Assembly (NCBI GenBank): GCA_013400975.1
Contig: WBMZ01008948.1
Location: 124,001-188,000, forward strand
Reading direction: 5' to 3'
From: Atrichornis clamosus
Lineage: Eukaryota; Chordata; Aves; Passeriformes; Menuridae
Length of the DNA: 64,000 nt
In this document: positions 32,971 to 46,011 of the stretch, in pieces
Layout: every line of letters begins with the position of its first letter
Numbering within the stretch: the first letter of the stretch is position 1
Notes under the pieces: generated by a model
The model's database searches: none
The model's input: only the letters and a program-made list of their open reading frames with translations
Told to the model about the DNA's origin: nothing
Program-made: the position numbers and the translations under genes

Positions 32971-35900
32971 CAACAGCAAGGCAGTGGTTGCTCTGCAAAG
33001 CTGCAGTCTCACCTACCTATTTCAGGCAAAACCATGTAAGAGCTGAATAAGTTTGCAAAGGAGAACTCCATACTGCAGAGGGAAACCTAAACAATCCGAC
33101 CCTAAGTGGTGCAAGTGCCTAACGGTGCCAAAATTCCCTAATTCCTCCAAAGCAGCAGCTTTCACTCAGCCCTTTGAGTTCATGGAAGAAGAAAATGGGT
33201 CTATAAAAATAAGAAAAATGCCATTTCTACTTCATCTTCCATACCAAAAGGTACACTAAGACAGTCTTGACTCCTCACAAAAACAGTGCAAATTCATCTA
33301 GGAATGAGAAGGGCATTTTTCTGCTGGTACCTCTCTCTGTTTTATAATAACATGCAGCATTTTAAGTCATCTACTTCTAACTCTGGTTAACTAAGAGAGC
33401 CCCTACCAGGCTCTACTGCTAAACCCTGAGATGCACAGCATGTTTTATTTAGCCAGCCATGATTTATTTAAAGAGGAAAATGTTTACTGCTGCATTTCTG
33501 GCTTCCACTGCACCAGAGCACGTCAGCTCTCTGTATCCTCCACCAAGGGAAAATGTCACAACTCAAATGCTACAGACTCAAACTGTTCCAAATCCCAGCA
33601 ACTCCTAATGACACCATTTACCCTTAATTGGAAAAATACCGGATAGAAACACCCCATGCCAATGTCCTGTACCAGCCAATAACACTGGTCAGGCTCTGAC
33701 TTCATTTTCTCCTGAGACTCATCATTAACTGCAGCCACATCCAGGATAATCACCCACTGTCTCTTCAAGGCACCTGAAACTGGGGGTTTAATTGGCAGGG
33801 TTAAATCAGAGTCTGGCTTCTTTGTTTTCCTTTATACAAATAGATAAAAGATACTTATTGAAAGATTGGACAAAACTTCCCCTATGGAAGGGAATAATTA
33901 CAGTGCTCCAGAGTTCAGTACACTGAGGAGAGAGTGTTAATCGCTGTTTACATCTGGGAGGGAGATAAGCAAGTCAAAATATCCGAAACTCCCACTGTTC
34001 TATCTTTGGGAAGAAACTCTGAGAAACGCTTAATTATAGAGTAGAAGACCCAAATTGTGAGCAACATCCAAACATTTCAGTGTTTTACCCTGCCCAGTAA
34101 ACACCACAGCACTTCCAGGGATATAATGAACTGCAGTAATCCACTACACAATTTTCTACATACATTATTTAAAAATTTTACAGTGGGCATTAATGTTCTT
34201 TCTATATATTGTAATAAAAAGTGATTAAGAAACGTGTGAAACTAAGAACATTCAATACCAAAGAACAGTAGCGGCCATACAGTGTTAACACCTTGCAGTG
34301 AGCAGGAAGGATGCAGAAAAACTTGCAAATCATGAAGGCAGATTATCCTTGTGCCAGCAAATCCTTCCCCAGGCCTGGGACACCGCACAGCCACAGCCAA
34401 GGCAGGCACAAGAAAACATTTCACAGGAAGGAGAGAGACAGTAGATCAAACCTAAGGGAAGAGCAAATAACCTGTAGTCTGGTTTTATATAGATTCCTTC
34501 AGGGGAGAAAAAGCACATTGTAAAGATGAGAGTGAGCCTCAAGCTGCCTTCTCAGTTCTTCCCTCCTTGATCCTGGTGATTCTCCTTTTATCCCATCCTC
34601 AAAGCCACATACAAGTACAAATAAATACCTGCTTTTCAGCCCACATCAAGCCACCTCTGCCTTTACACAAGCTCCAGACAGTGTGGAGCAATATTTAACC
34701 TCATGATAGCAACTACAGATTTAAGAATCCTTTCCCCCACCCCCCCCCAGTCTTTCTTTCTGGCAATTTTCAGGGTAGTAAATGCCACTGCAGAGAAATT
34801 CTGTTCCCTGGTACATCTGCTTGGACTGTTTGAGTTTGGAAGAGCCAACCAGCAGAAATTCTCTGGTTATTTTAGAGCCACGAGGTGTGTCTGGAAAGGT
34901 GTAACCAACAAAGTGCCTGCTGGGCAGGGGGAACTCGGACACCCATGGACACACTCCCATTTATCCCCCTGCAGTCACGGGCCTGTTCATTCCTTGAGTG
35001 ACAGCCTCGGGCACAGCTTTGAGAAAGATTTTCGTGGATGAGGCAACAGAAACTCATGAGCAATGCTCTGGTGCTTTTGCTAATGCCTGATACAAGGCTT
35101 GCACCAGGGCCAGCGAAAGGAGAAGACAGAGCTTGAGGCAGCTGAGGGTGGAACCAGCCATGGAGAGAGGCCCTGCTGCCACCACAGAGATGTGCTGGTT
35201 CCTCGGAACAATCACAGAGCAAAGGAAGGAGGATTAATCTCGAAAATGTCATATTTTGGTATTTGTCCAACCTTAAAACAAACTTAAAACAGCCTAACAC
35301 AGATTCTCAGGCACAGCTGCCCTCCCACCCCACATCCTGAGCATTTGGGGGAGCAGAAATCCCACCAGTCTGTGCCCTCCATACCACACAGCCACGTACA
35401 GACAGCAACAAAACTCACAGCACACCTCGAGGCTTATGGTACTGTTTATTTTAGTTCAAAATAAACTGTGCATTTTGGGTGTTTGTTTACAGTTGGCGTG
35501 TGTTTCCAGCACTGCACAGGAGGAGAGAGCTGTGGGAAGGCCTGGAGAGGAGGCATTACTCAAAGTGGCGCCACGGGGATCCCACGGCATCCACGCAGTG
35601 CCAGCCCATACACACCAGGAAGGGAGGAGAGGAGAGCTGGGCTGTACAGGTGGAGCACTGGCTGCACCCAGCGACCCCCAGCTTCGCTGTTATCTTGAGG
35701 ATGGGCTACTAGACCCCGAAGGTGGACAGCAGAACTGGTGCAGGACATTATCTTCCCTGCCAAGGAAGGGGAGGAGGGGGGGCAAGAAAGAAAAGAGACA
35801 GAGGAAGAGAATCACAGGGAACAGCATTAGGAAAATTCAGCTTGAAAATTTTTTTGCTTCTGTTTTTAAAGCCACAAATACTGTGACTTGTTTGCAAGTA

Positions 35901-37717
35901 ACATCCAATTCACCCCTTTCCATCTCAGAGACAGGACTCTCAACACAGGGAAGAACAGCCCAGTGAGCCTAGGCCAAGGCTGAAGTCTTAAACTCTGAGA
36001 AAAACTCTGCTTTGAAAGGGTAATTCCTGTTTTTCCCATTAGAAAAATTACATTAAGCAGTCATGTACATACCCAGCCTACTGTGGCCATGGCTCCTTTA
36101 TTTCTAACACACTTAACACTTTCCACAGGTATTTTCACTGCCCACATTCCACTGACAATGCAGAGCAGATGCGTTCCCCCTTCTGCAGGTGATTTGCACC
36201 CAGAAATCCTGGTGGTGACCAGGTCTGCTCTTCACTCCTGCCCCCCTCCTCCCTGAAGGTCCAAGGAAGAGCTCTGTCTCCATGAGGAGTTGCCAGCATC
36301 ATGAATGGTGCCACAAACCAGGAGCAGTTTGGAATACCCACATCTGTAATGCTGCAAAGTGCTTTATGGCAGGGGAAGGAGAGATGCTGGCTTGGCAGGG
36401 GCACCAGCCAGGGCACTTCTGTACCACTGACACAACCACGAGGGGTCATTTCCTTTAAACTAAGGAACAGGCTACAGGAGGAGGATGGAAAGGAACACAA
36501 TGAAGGAAGAGAAACAAGAAATCCAAAACCAAATTTAATGCTATTCTGCCAAAAGTCCCAATTGTGTTCAGTGTTGCTGTGCAGGAACACAATCCACCAT
36601 TTGCTCTCCCTGGATCACGTAGGCATCAAGTGGAAAATTACAAGTATTACTATAATTATGCCAGCTTTCCTTTGCCATAGGGTGTGAGCACAGATGCCTT
36701 ATGTAATCAGCTGAACCTCACACTGACTTAGGGTAGGATTTGGTCACAGTTTGGATCTGGTTTACCCTGTCCATCTGCAGCCTGCCTCTCTGGGCGACGT
36801 GCTGCTGCTCTGAGGGATGCTGCTCTCACTCCTGTGCTCAGTTTGAAAAAATAGTATCATCAAGCTTTTACATCTCTGCATATTCTAGAGAGGCTCAAGT
36901 GCTTAAACGTGCTGAGATATATAGCCAGGCAGTTGCTATTCTGTTAGAAATTAGATTCCTATTCAACCTTTTTTGGTAGAAAATGTCAATGAAGAGTCAT
37001 ATTCTTTTAGTCATTCACTAAAAAGAATTCTGAAGTGCAGCTCCTTCAGATATGGCTTCACCTGTGACTAATCACTGGCTGGGAAGCTACCAAGGGCCAG
37101 GGATTCTGCTGCATGGTGTGGGATGTCTCTGGAGATGTTTGTGGGGAGGACACATCAAATATTTGCTTTGTGTCTAAGGAAAGGGTACAGTGCCCATCAG
37201 TGGGAAAAAAACAAACTGAGAGTTGCAAAATACATTTATCTCTAAAGAGATACTTTTCATTTTGGGAATCTAAGCAAAGCATTTTCCCTGTTTTCCCTGG
37301 TGTGCAAGAATTCCCACTGTGCTCTTGAGAAGAGTGAAGGAAAACCAAACCACTCAAACACAAGAGAGAAGCATCTGTCAGCTCGGCATCGTGGCAGGAG
37401 GAGCCTCTGTGTTAACCAGTTATGGTGGCAAAGCAGCTCCAAAGGCTCCCAGGGGCTCAGACAGAAAGAAACAGCACAATCAGTCCTTCTATCATCGTCC
37501 ACACAGTGGTTTGTTGCATGTAAGCCAACATTACCTGGTGAAACAAAGATTCCACATTAAAATTTCACACAAGTACAGTATTTTCAGAATGACGGTTTTA
37601 CCTCCCAGAGGTGCTGATTAAACATTAAGCAGGCAGAGACTGCAAGAAAATGATGGGATTTCTTTGGTACTATAACATCCTTTGCATTATCTTTTTGTTT
37701 TCACAGGTATCACTGGG

Positions 37718-37741
37718 GAAAAAAAAAAAAGAAAAGAAAAA
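37718..37741. repeat. A-rich tract
   Basis: Twelve A's followed by GAAAAGAAAAA, with no element body upstream that I can recognise. Confidence 0.85.
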
Positions 37742-38120
37742 TCTCTAGCTTTACGATTTTAAAAATGGTCTTTGGACATGATAAGGGTGTCTAATTTGAG
37801 ATTAGAAGGATGGAAGGTAAAGTGGATGGAGAAAGGAATGAGTGACAGCCAACATTTCATGCAAATCAGAACAAGGAAATCACAGCTATGAATAAACACA
37901 TCAGATGGAAAGATGCTCAGACATTAGTGGTAAGCAAATCTGTCCACAGTTGGACTTTGCATTTATCAGCCTATTCCATATCCACACAGGGAATACAGAT
38001 ATGGATCAGACTGGATATCCCCAGCAAGGGCACTTTTCTACATGAAATCTTGTTCTCTGTGAGGTGCCTCCCACCTGCACAGATGGGCTGAACTTCTGAC
38101 TGAGGTTTGTCTAAAGATGT

Positions 38121-38362
38121 GTCACAGAATCCCAGAATGGTTTGGGCTGGAAGGGACCTTAAAGCCCATCCAGTCCCTCCCCTGCCATGGGCAGGGACAC
38201 CTCCCACTATCCCAGGGTGCTCCAAGCCCTGTCCAACCTGGCCTTGGACACTTCCAGGGATGGGGCAGCCACAGCTGCTCTGGGCAGCCCGTGCCAGGGC
38301 CTCCCCACCCTCACAGGGAAGGATTCCTTCCTAATATCTGATCTAATCCTACTCTTTTTCAG
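38121..38362 (-). mobile_element. CR1 LINE fragment, antisense, well preserved
   Basis: Starts GTCACAGAATCCCAGAATGG, then 'tttgggctggaagggacctt', 'aaagcccatccagtccctcc', 'cactatcccagggtgctcca', 'tggccttggacacttccagg', 'gccagggcctccccaccctc' and 'ttcctaatatctgatctaat'. The sequence is close to the copies at 39938 and 52300, so these probably come from the same, relatively young subfamily. Confidence 0.95.
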
Positions 38363-38939
38363 TTTAAGGCCATAGAAAACGTGTTTAGAAAATGCTGGGC
38401 AATGCTGTTCTTCAAAGAGAGGTGATGAAATTCCCTTTCTCCAGATGCCATTTTATCTCTGGGCTTTGCACTGCTCAGATTCCAGCTGAGGCCACTGGGA
38501 TGATGATGCAGCTGGATCAGGCAACAGGCTCAGCAACTGAAGTACAGGACTACATGGTTTTCTACTTTTGGAAGCCCCTCCAGAGTTCCCTTCAGATCTC
38601 CTTCACACCAAATGTAAAACCTGTGTTCCAATGATCACTAAAAAATCCAGAGCAGCTCGTGGAACTTGCAGCTTCCAACTAGAGAACGTTGTTTTTAAGG
38701 CTCTACTCAGGAGGCAGGAAGGGAAAGGAAGTCGCAGAAGCCAAGCTGCAAACATTACTGGTATATTTTTTAATTTCCAAACAGGAATAACCCAAAAAGA
38801 GCAAGCAGAGGAGGCATATGGGCTAACTGGAACTCAGACAAATATCTAGCTGGAAGTACACTACATGCTCAGGCTTCCCAAGACTTCCCTTATAAGAGGA
38901 GAATGCAAGATAACTTGTATTATTTCTGTCTATTTTGAA

Positions 38940-39330
38940 CATTGTAAAACGAGCGAGGGATTACTGCAATAGCTGCAGTTATTAAAAATGCATTATTTCC
39001 CTATTAACAATTCAAAACAGATGCCAAAGATCGTCTCGACTAGAAATAAAACTGCTGGAGTGAATAAAACATCCAGCAATTAGCTAACAGCAAATCAGAG
39101 ATGCTCCAGATTTCACTGTAGTGCATTCATTAATTGCTTCTTTCAGAGCAAATTTAATTTTTAATTCTGGGCTACAAAATTAATCCCTCTGCGTATTTTC
39201 TAAATAAAGCCTCAAAACTGAAGCCAGACCAAAGCATCCACGTCTGTTAGTTTTGTTTCTAATGATTTCTATTTATAAATTGATAAATGGGGAGACTAAA
39301 AGCTAAATTTAATACTATTAAGTGTATGTA
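38940..39330. promoter_or_regulatory. Candidate conserved non-coding element
   Basis: Repeat-free AT-rich sequence with many TAAT cores (for example 'cattcattaattgcttcttt' and 'aaatttaatttttaattctg') and a CAATTAGCTAACAG segment. It resembles vertebrate developmental enhancers in texture. No conservation evidence is available here. Confidence 0.2.
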
Positions 39331-39937
39331 GAAATGCAAAGCCCAATCCTGTTAGTGCTCTAGTAGCTCATTTTCATTCACTGCAACAGGAACCCCCTGT
39401 ACAGGTCCTGTACAAAAACCAGGTGCATCATTTGCACTTGACTCAGAGATTACAGTTGTAGGGATGTCAGTTCGGATATAATAACTTCAGAAATTGAAAT
39501 TATGGGCAAACCAAGCCAATTGCTACCATGAGGATGACTGTAACAGCCTGGATCTAGCACAGCACAACATCTGTGAGCAGCAGACTACTGGGACAGCATT
39601 AACATTGCTGTATAATTTGAAGTTAATTCTATAGAATAAACTTGCAGCTCTTTTTCTTCTTCCCAAGAACAGGGTGCCGTGTGATGAAGGATAATTAGTG
39701 CTAGAAGGGACTTCTGGGCGTATGGACAGTCCAGTCCCTGCTCAAAGCAGAGCCAACTACAGCCAGCTGTGCCCAGCTGAACTGAGGGTTGCTGAAGACA
39801 GAGACACCACTGCCTCTCCTGGTCTCTGTTCCAAAAAAACCCAACCAAACCCCTGCATTTTCCTTACTGCAATTTGTTTTGGTTGCCTCTTGTCCCTGGA
39901 AGAGACTGGCTGCACCTTCTCCATATTCTCCCAATCC

Positions 39938-40370
39938 CAGAATCCCAGAATGGTTTAGGTTGGAAGGGACCTTAAAGCCCATCCAGTCCCACCCCCTGCC
40001 ATGGGCAGGGACACTTTCACTATTCCAGGGTGCTCCAAGCCCCGTCCAACCTGGCCTTGGACACGTCCAGGGATGCAGCAGCCACAGCTTCTCTGGGCAA
40101 CCTGTGCCAGGGCCTCCCCACCCTCACAGGGAAGGATTTCTTGCCAATATCCCATCTAACCCTGCCCTCTGGCAGTGGGAAGCCATTCCCACTTTCCCTG
40201 TCAAGTACAAGGACACTCCTATTAAGGGGCTGACCGCAGCCTCAGCTCTGAGACTTCCCTTCTCCAGGCTGAGCAGCCCCTCTGCCCCAGCCTCTCCTCC
40301 CTATCACACACTCTGGCCCCCCACACCCTTGCTGGGCCTGCTCCAGTCTCCTGATGTCTTTCCAAAAGCT
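39938..40370 (-). mobile_element. Long CR1 LINE fragment, antisense
   Basis: Tail 'cccagaatcccagaatggtt', then 'aggttggaagggaccttaaa', 'ttccagggtgctccaagccc', 'cttctctgggcaacctgtgc' and 'tcacagggaaggatttcttg'. It extends further towards the element's 5' side than most copies, through 'ggacactcctattaaggggc', 'cttctccaggctgagcagcc' and 'gggcctgctccagtctcctg'. Its 5' end is about 40 bp from the tail of the next CR1. Confidence 0.94.
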
Positions 40371-40410
40371 GCTCAGGAGAGGTTTTACAAGTGGGGACAG
40401 AAAGAGGCTG

Positions 40411-40785
40411 GAATCACAGAATTAAGGCTGGAAAAACCCTCTAAGATCATGAAGTCCAACTATTCCCCCAGCAGTGCCAAGGCCACCACTGCCCTCTGTC
40501 CCCAAGTGCCACACCCACAAGGCTTTCAAACCCCTCCAGGGATGGGGACTCCAGCGCTGCCCTGGGCAGTTGTGCCAGGGCTTGACAACCCTTTCAGTGA
40601 AGAAATTCCTCCTGATGTCCAATCTAAACCTCCCCTGGCACAGCTTGAGGCCCTCTCCCCTTGTCCTGTCCCTGTTCCCTGGGAGCAGAGCCCAACACCC
40701 NCTGGGAGCAGAGCCCGACGCCCCTGGCTGCCCCCTCCTGTCAGGGGCTTGTGCAGAGCCAGAAGGGCCCCCCTGAGCCTAAACT
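40411..40785 (-). mobile_element. CR1 LINE fragment, antisense, with internal N
   Basis: Tail 'aatcacagaattaaggctgg', then 'ctaagatcatgaagtccaac', 'ccaagtgccacacccacaag', 'gggatggggactccagcgct', 'tcctgatgtccaatctaaac' and 'cagagccagaagggcccccc'. It belongs to the subtype of the copies at 4411, 9607 and 61766. A 22-bp unit is duplicated around a single N at 40701. Frames spanning this and the previous element (up to 340 codons) are not host genes. Confidence 0.94.
40701..40701. other. Single unknown base between duplicated 22-mers
   Basis: CTGGGAGCAGAGCCCAACACCC stands before the N and a near-identical copy with GACGCCC after it. The related CR1 copies at 9607 and 61766 have this unit once, so the duplication is local or an assembly artefact. 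Confidence 0.97.
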
Positions 40786-43700
40786 TCCTTGAGAGCAAAC
40801 AGGGTCAGTGATGAGCTCCTTCCCAGACGCCAGGCCTGAGCCATCAGCTGGAGGTCCCACAGCATGCTTTTGGGCACCCTGAAAACTGCACAGCCCTTAC
40901 AGATCCAGCCAGAGCTGGGAATTTTTGTTTGCACTGCACAAAGACAGGAAGACAAAAAGAGCTGGAGAAGTTCGGCATTTTTCAAGCACAAAGTTACACT
41001 GCTCTAAGCTTTAAATCCAGAAGAAATATTACTGATAAAAATAATAACCTATGTGGAGCAAGATACTGAGATATTCAAGAAACAGCTGTTTGTCCCATCG
41101 ACATCCCTATAGGAAGTTCCTTAAAATTAAAGCACTATAAACTAAGGACAAAGGAAAACTAAAAGCCTCACTAAAAACAAGCAGGGAATCTAACGGTGTT
41201 CAGGCCCTGCTCCTCACCAAAGGAATATTCAGCTGTCTTACAACTCAACTATGGATTCACTACCACCAAATAAACAAAGAGCTCTGATGGCAGGAAAAAA
41301 CCCAAACACACAAACAGATGCTGCAACATAAACCAACAGGATGAATCCAAGCATGCATGGTTAGAGATAACTAAGGGATGAAATATTCAAACCAGAAATA
41401 TGTTTATGCATTTACAGATTTAGGATTCATTGTTTGTTTTTGTCTTTCCTTATTACCAGTGCAATGTGATTTTGATTTTTCAGCACCAGGCTTCCAATAT
41501 TTTGATATTAATATTATTCATGAGCTGGCAATTATCACTAAGTTGATCACTAATAGCAGAAATAAAAATTAAAGACAATATTTTTCATGACATGCACAAT
41601 TTCTTAATATTTTTCACATTTCCAATCACTTAGATTAGGTGTCCTTTGATGCTTCTGTAAGAAGTGACAATAAACACTGGCTCTGACAGGGAATTGTACT
41701 GTGGGATGTAATTGCTGCTCTCCACATTGGATCAAAGAGAACACATAGTAAAGGCATCTATGTTAAAAGAAGATATATTTTTGATCTATTTAGGGCAGAC
41801 TCTACTTGGCATTAAGGGCTTCTATGTGTTTAAAACCCCTTATTTCATTCAAATCCAAGGCAGTGCTGAGCCCTGTGCAGGTCCAGGCCTTTCACCTTCA
41901 GAGGGCCCCAACACATGGATTCCTCAGCTACTGGCATGGAATATTCAGGGGTTACAAAAAACAAATGTTGCTCAGAACAACATCAATATACTCCATAAAT
42001 TATATAAATGTTTCAATATATTTGTTATGTGAGAACTAAACCTGCAACTCCCTTCTCCCTACCTTTCCAAGGCCAGGGGAATGTGCCTCTTGGAGCACAT
42101 GACAGTCATTTCACTGAGTAATTCCAGAGTGCCTGAGAGAAGGATTCACTACAGGGATGGTTCTATTCAGAACCACACTACAAGACACCAAAAATGCTGG
42201 ATATTTATTCCAATATTCTCTTTTTTCTTTTCAAACTTAAACTGCTATTCCTTGTCTCATGTCAAATGGCAACATCAGATCTCTGTCCAAAAATCAGAAG
42301 TGGGTGGACCATGTCTACTCTTACCTGTACTCTGAGTGTGTGGCAGGGACAGCTAGCTGGGAATGGTACAATGGAGCTGGACAGCAAAACTGGTGCAGAG
42401 TATTTAAAGACCTACGACACAAGGAAAAACACAAAGTCAAACCACCAAGTGTTTAGAAAGGGGCTTTTTGGGGGGAGGCAGGTGCTGACAGGTATATTGG
42501 GAACTCACGAGGATGGTGAATGGAATTTGAGGCACAGCTGTCAATTCTGGATCCCAGGAAATAGAGGGGAATAGTCCCACGTGTTAATTACACACCTCAA
42601 AATGACGGTGATGAGCTGTTGCAATGAAGAATCAAAGTTTTGTGGCAAGATTAAGATAAAATGCCAATTAAAGACTTGGGTTTTGCCTTGCCACGCAGAA
42701 CGAAGGCAAAAGCTGAACATTGAGGGTTAAAATTCCTATGGAAATGAAGCTTTAGACTTGCATGTTACTCTGCACCAGTCAGGCTGTTCTCTGTCAATGG
42801 AATTAAAGCACAGGGCTTTGAATGAGGAGGGAGAATGCAATGGACATGGACATAAGCGTTCTTCAAGCCCAGCAATTACAAACAGGTTGCAAAATACACC
42901 ACTTCAAAATGTGAAAGAATCCAAGTTTCACCCGAGCTTTAAACAACATTCTGAACTGTGCAACAGTCGTTTAATTGCTGTCATTTGTTCAAAGCAAAAG
43001 AAAACAAAAAAAGCTTTACAGCACAAAGATATTCTCCACCCCAGATCATTAGGCTTGTATTGTTTCACGAAAAACAAAGGAGTTGCAAAACAAGACAAGG
43101 AGTTGCATCTGAAGGAAAGTTTAGAAAATCTTTAAGCAACACACAGCACACGCCCCTGCTCTCCTGGTGTTTGTGCCAGGAAACATTAAACAAGGTTCAG
43201 CACAGCAAGTCCTCCATGATAAATCCACCTAATCAAATTTCTTAGGACACAGCATTCTTCTAGGAAATCATAAAAAAAGAAATCAATATCTCCTAGCTCT
43301 TTGAGTGGGCACCTATGAAAGAAGTAGCCAGTAAATTGAAAATCCTCATTTAACTTGTGAGCATCCAACCTGACAGTTAACAGAGGATGTGTGTGTGTAC
43401 ACAAATGCACTTTTTACCCCCCCCATCTTTCTCTTGGTGTCTTGACAGAGGTTTCAGAAAATTGATTTTCATTCTTCTGCATCCCTGAGGCTTAAAGTGA
43501 ACCCTGTGAGGTGACTTTCTTATAAGATCAAACAGAGTGGTTAAGCAAAAAGAAGTCAGGCCTTGTTCAAGAAGGAGTAATTTACTAATCCTTTGGAAAA
43601 AGAAGACAAGGTCAGCCTGTTCTGACTTCTGCTGCCAACATTTTGTCAGCAACTCCACGGCCAGGATGAGTTGGATTTTCTGTTTAAAGATGGCAACTCC

Positions 43701-45983
43701 TGTAAAGTACTTGAGCTTTTGGAAATACAGCACAATCCAGCCACAAGGCACCTCACCAGCGTGGGCTGTGCCCTGTAACACCTCACAGGGCACAGGTACT
43801 CACGGGGGCACCTGAAAACCACTTGGGAACACGAACAATTCAAAAGGATGGAGAATGTCACTGGAAACATCGATGCACCATGGTCAAAGCAGCCAGAACA
43901 TGCCAAAGCTGGACTTTCTGACAGGAAAAACACACAATATCCACCCAAGTTGCTCCACACAATCCACTGAGCTGGGGCAGCACGCTGGGAGTGCAGGGCA
44001 CGAGTCTCACACTGGGCAGGGAAACTGCTCCCACCTGCCTTGGGACACCTGATTGTTTCCAGCAGAAGCAAAAGAAGGAAATGCAGGAAATTAGTAGGAG
44101 AGTGTCCCAGATTCCATTCCCACCACTATTTTTTTTTTTAATACAAACCTCTCTTTCTTCAGAGAATAAACCAGTGAATGTATGAAAGAATCTCTCTGGA
44201 TTCAGTTCTGCTCGACAAAGCTTTTTGAACAGAGCTTGCTCCCGGCTCTTCCAAAACCAATCTGCCCACAAGACTCCATAAATCTGCCCTAGTCCGACTT
44301 TCCTAGGTTCCAAAAAAACCTGACCAGGAAAGAAGGAAGCTCTCCCTGTTGTCTCATTAAGGTTTGTACTCACCCATGGCCCGGGACTGGGGTCAGGAGC
44401 ACAACTGCTCCGGGTTTCTGTCCCAAGGTGCAGCAGGAACACAACAGCCCCGGCCCCTTGGGAGCAAAGGGAAGTGCCAGAGGTTTGGCAGGAGGTCCCT
44501 ACACTGCCACAGGGCAGGGCAAGAGGTGACACAGGTGACAAGGCCCAGCTGTGGGCTGGGATCGAGGTACCACCAGGTCACTGTTCAACACACCAGGCTG
44601 CACACCAGCCTTCAGAGACAGGATCTTTGTCCCACCCATCCCAGAGAAAACACGAGGTCTGGACTCTGCTCTGAATTTTAAAATTCAGGAATAGCTTGAC
44701 GCAGTCTTTGGGTTCCTCCAGATTTCACTGAATAATGCCCTGCCAGCCTGACAAACGATGAGGCTCAGGCTTTACAGCCTCTGACTAATACTGATTTTAC
44801 CCAAAGCAATGGGGTAAATCTGCTGAGGCAACTTAAGATTCATATGTGTCATTTTGTGCCTTCAATCACCTGCCAAAACAGCACTTGTAATCACTTACTC
44901 CTCTGGAATATACCAGAAAAAGTTCAAGATTTCAGTGACTTTTTTTTGGTTTGGCTTGCTTGGTTTTTAAATTATTTTTTACACTTTATAGCTAAATTTT
45001 GCTATCAGCCTTCAACACTTCAACAAGTTTGCGTTCAAACTGGAATTCATTTACTGATTTTTAACACCTAAAGACATCACAAGAAATATATTTCAGTAAT
45101 TTGGAGGAGAATTAATCACTTTTCCTGTTCACAGTCTCACAGGTACTCAGCACGATGAGGATTAGTTTCCACACCTGTAGTCAAAGGATGATTTAAGATT
45201 ATAAATAGAGCACAGGTACTTCACCAACACAAGGCAAATGACTGAACTGACATATCTTCTTCTGATAATTTTAGTTTCTGAACCATTACTGCAACATCCC
45301 AGTGGACATGAAAACTTGGTAATTTCCCACTTCCAGGCCAAGTTCCTTCCAGCTCTCCCCAAGTGCTCACGGACAGGCAACCACTTGAGAATTCCTACAG
45401 AGAGTTCTTGTGAGAGCAGACAAGCAGTAAAATCAGAGCCAAATCTAACCCAAAACCTTGACATCACGTTCCCCAACAACAGAGGAAAAACCCAGCTCCT
45501 AAGGGAGCAAACAGAGCCAAAGTAGGCGTGACTGTGCCTCTCACTCCTGTGTAAATACCATTATGTTTGCCATTAGAAACCACTCACTTTAACAGCACTT
45601 CCCCAACACTCACTTTCCATCAATGAACAGAAATGACCATTTTTTCAAGTCTTTCACTTTTAGAGTCTTGCTCAGGTGTACAAATAAAAAGAAATCGATT
45701 ACTGGTCATCACATAAAGCCACAATTTTTTTTTTCCATTTTCTCTTACAATCCCCAACAAGCTTCCCAAACTCAGCAGACAATTTTCTCAGTATTGGTTT
45801 TTAAGCAGCCTGGGAGAATAGAACACGAGGCCATTAACCTGGAATTACTTTTGCTCTAACAGGTTCCTCTCTGCTGTCACAATGTGCTCTGAGCTGGCAG
45901 GTGCTCCTGGCAGGACTGGGAGCCTGGGGACAGCACACCATGGTGAGCACGGATACCCACCCCTTGCTCATTCTGCTGGTGTT

Positions 45984-46011
45984 GAATTTTAAGGTGTAAA
46001 CCTTAAAATTC
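45984..46011. repeat. Perfect 12-bp palindrome, 4-base loop
   Basis: GAATTTTAAGGT and ACCTTAAAATTC are exact reverse complements around GTAA. It would form a strong small hairpin in DNA or RNA. It is not followed by a T-run and lies far from any gene I can see. Confidence 0.92.

Larger units (their letters stand above)
31650..38120. other. Non-coding sequence, no transposon recognised
   Basis: More than 6 kb without a CR1 copy, the second-longest such stretch after 40791-52299. Contains a 20-bp tandem duplication at 32931-32970 and an A-rich run at 37718-37741. Open frames of 142-176 codons (34872-35300 minus, 35436-35966 plus, 36135-36590 minus) show no known domain. Confidence 0.4.

Noticed and set aside
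39789..40811. A 340-codon plus-strand frame
   Set aside because: It lies across two antisense CR1 3' regions and an N; it is read on the non-coding strand of the elements.
35728..42397. Similar 22-bp strings (GGACAGCARAACTGGTGCAG) at about 35727 and 42380
   Set aside because: One or more mismatches and no flanking similarity; too short to claim a repeat.
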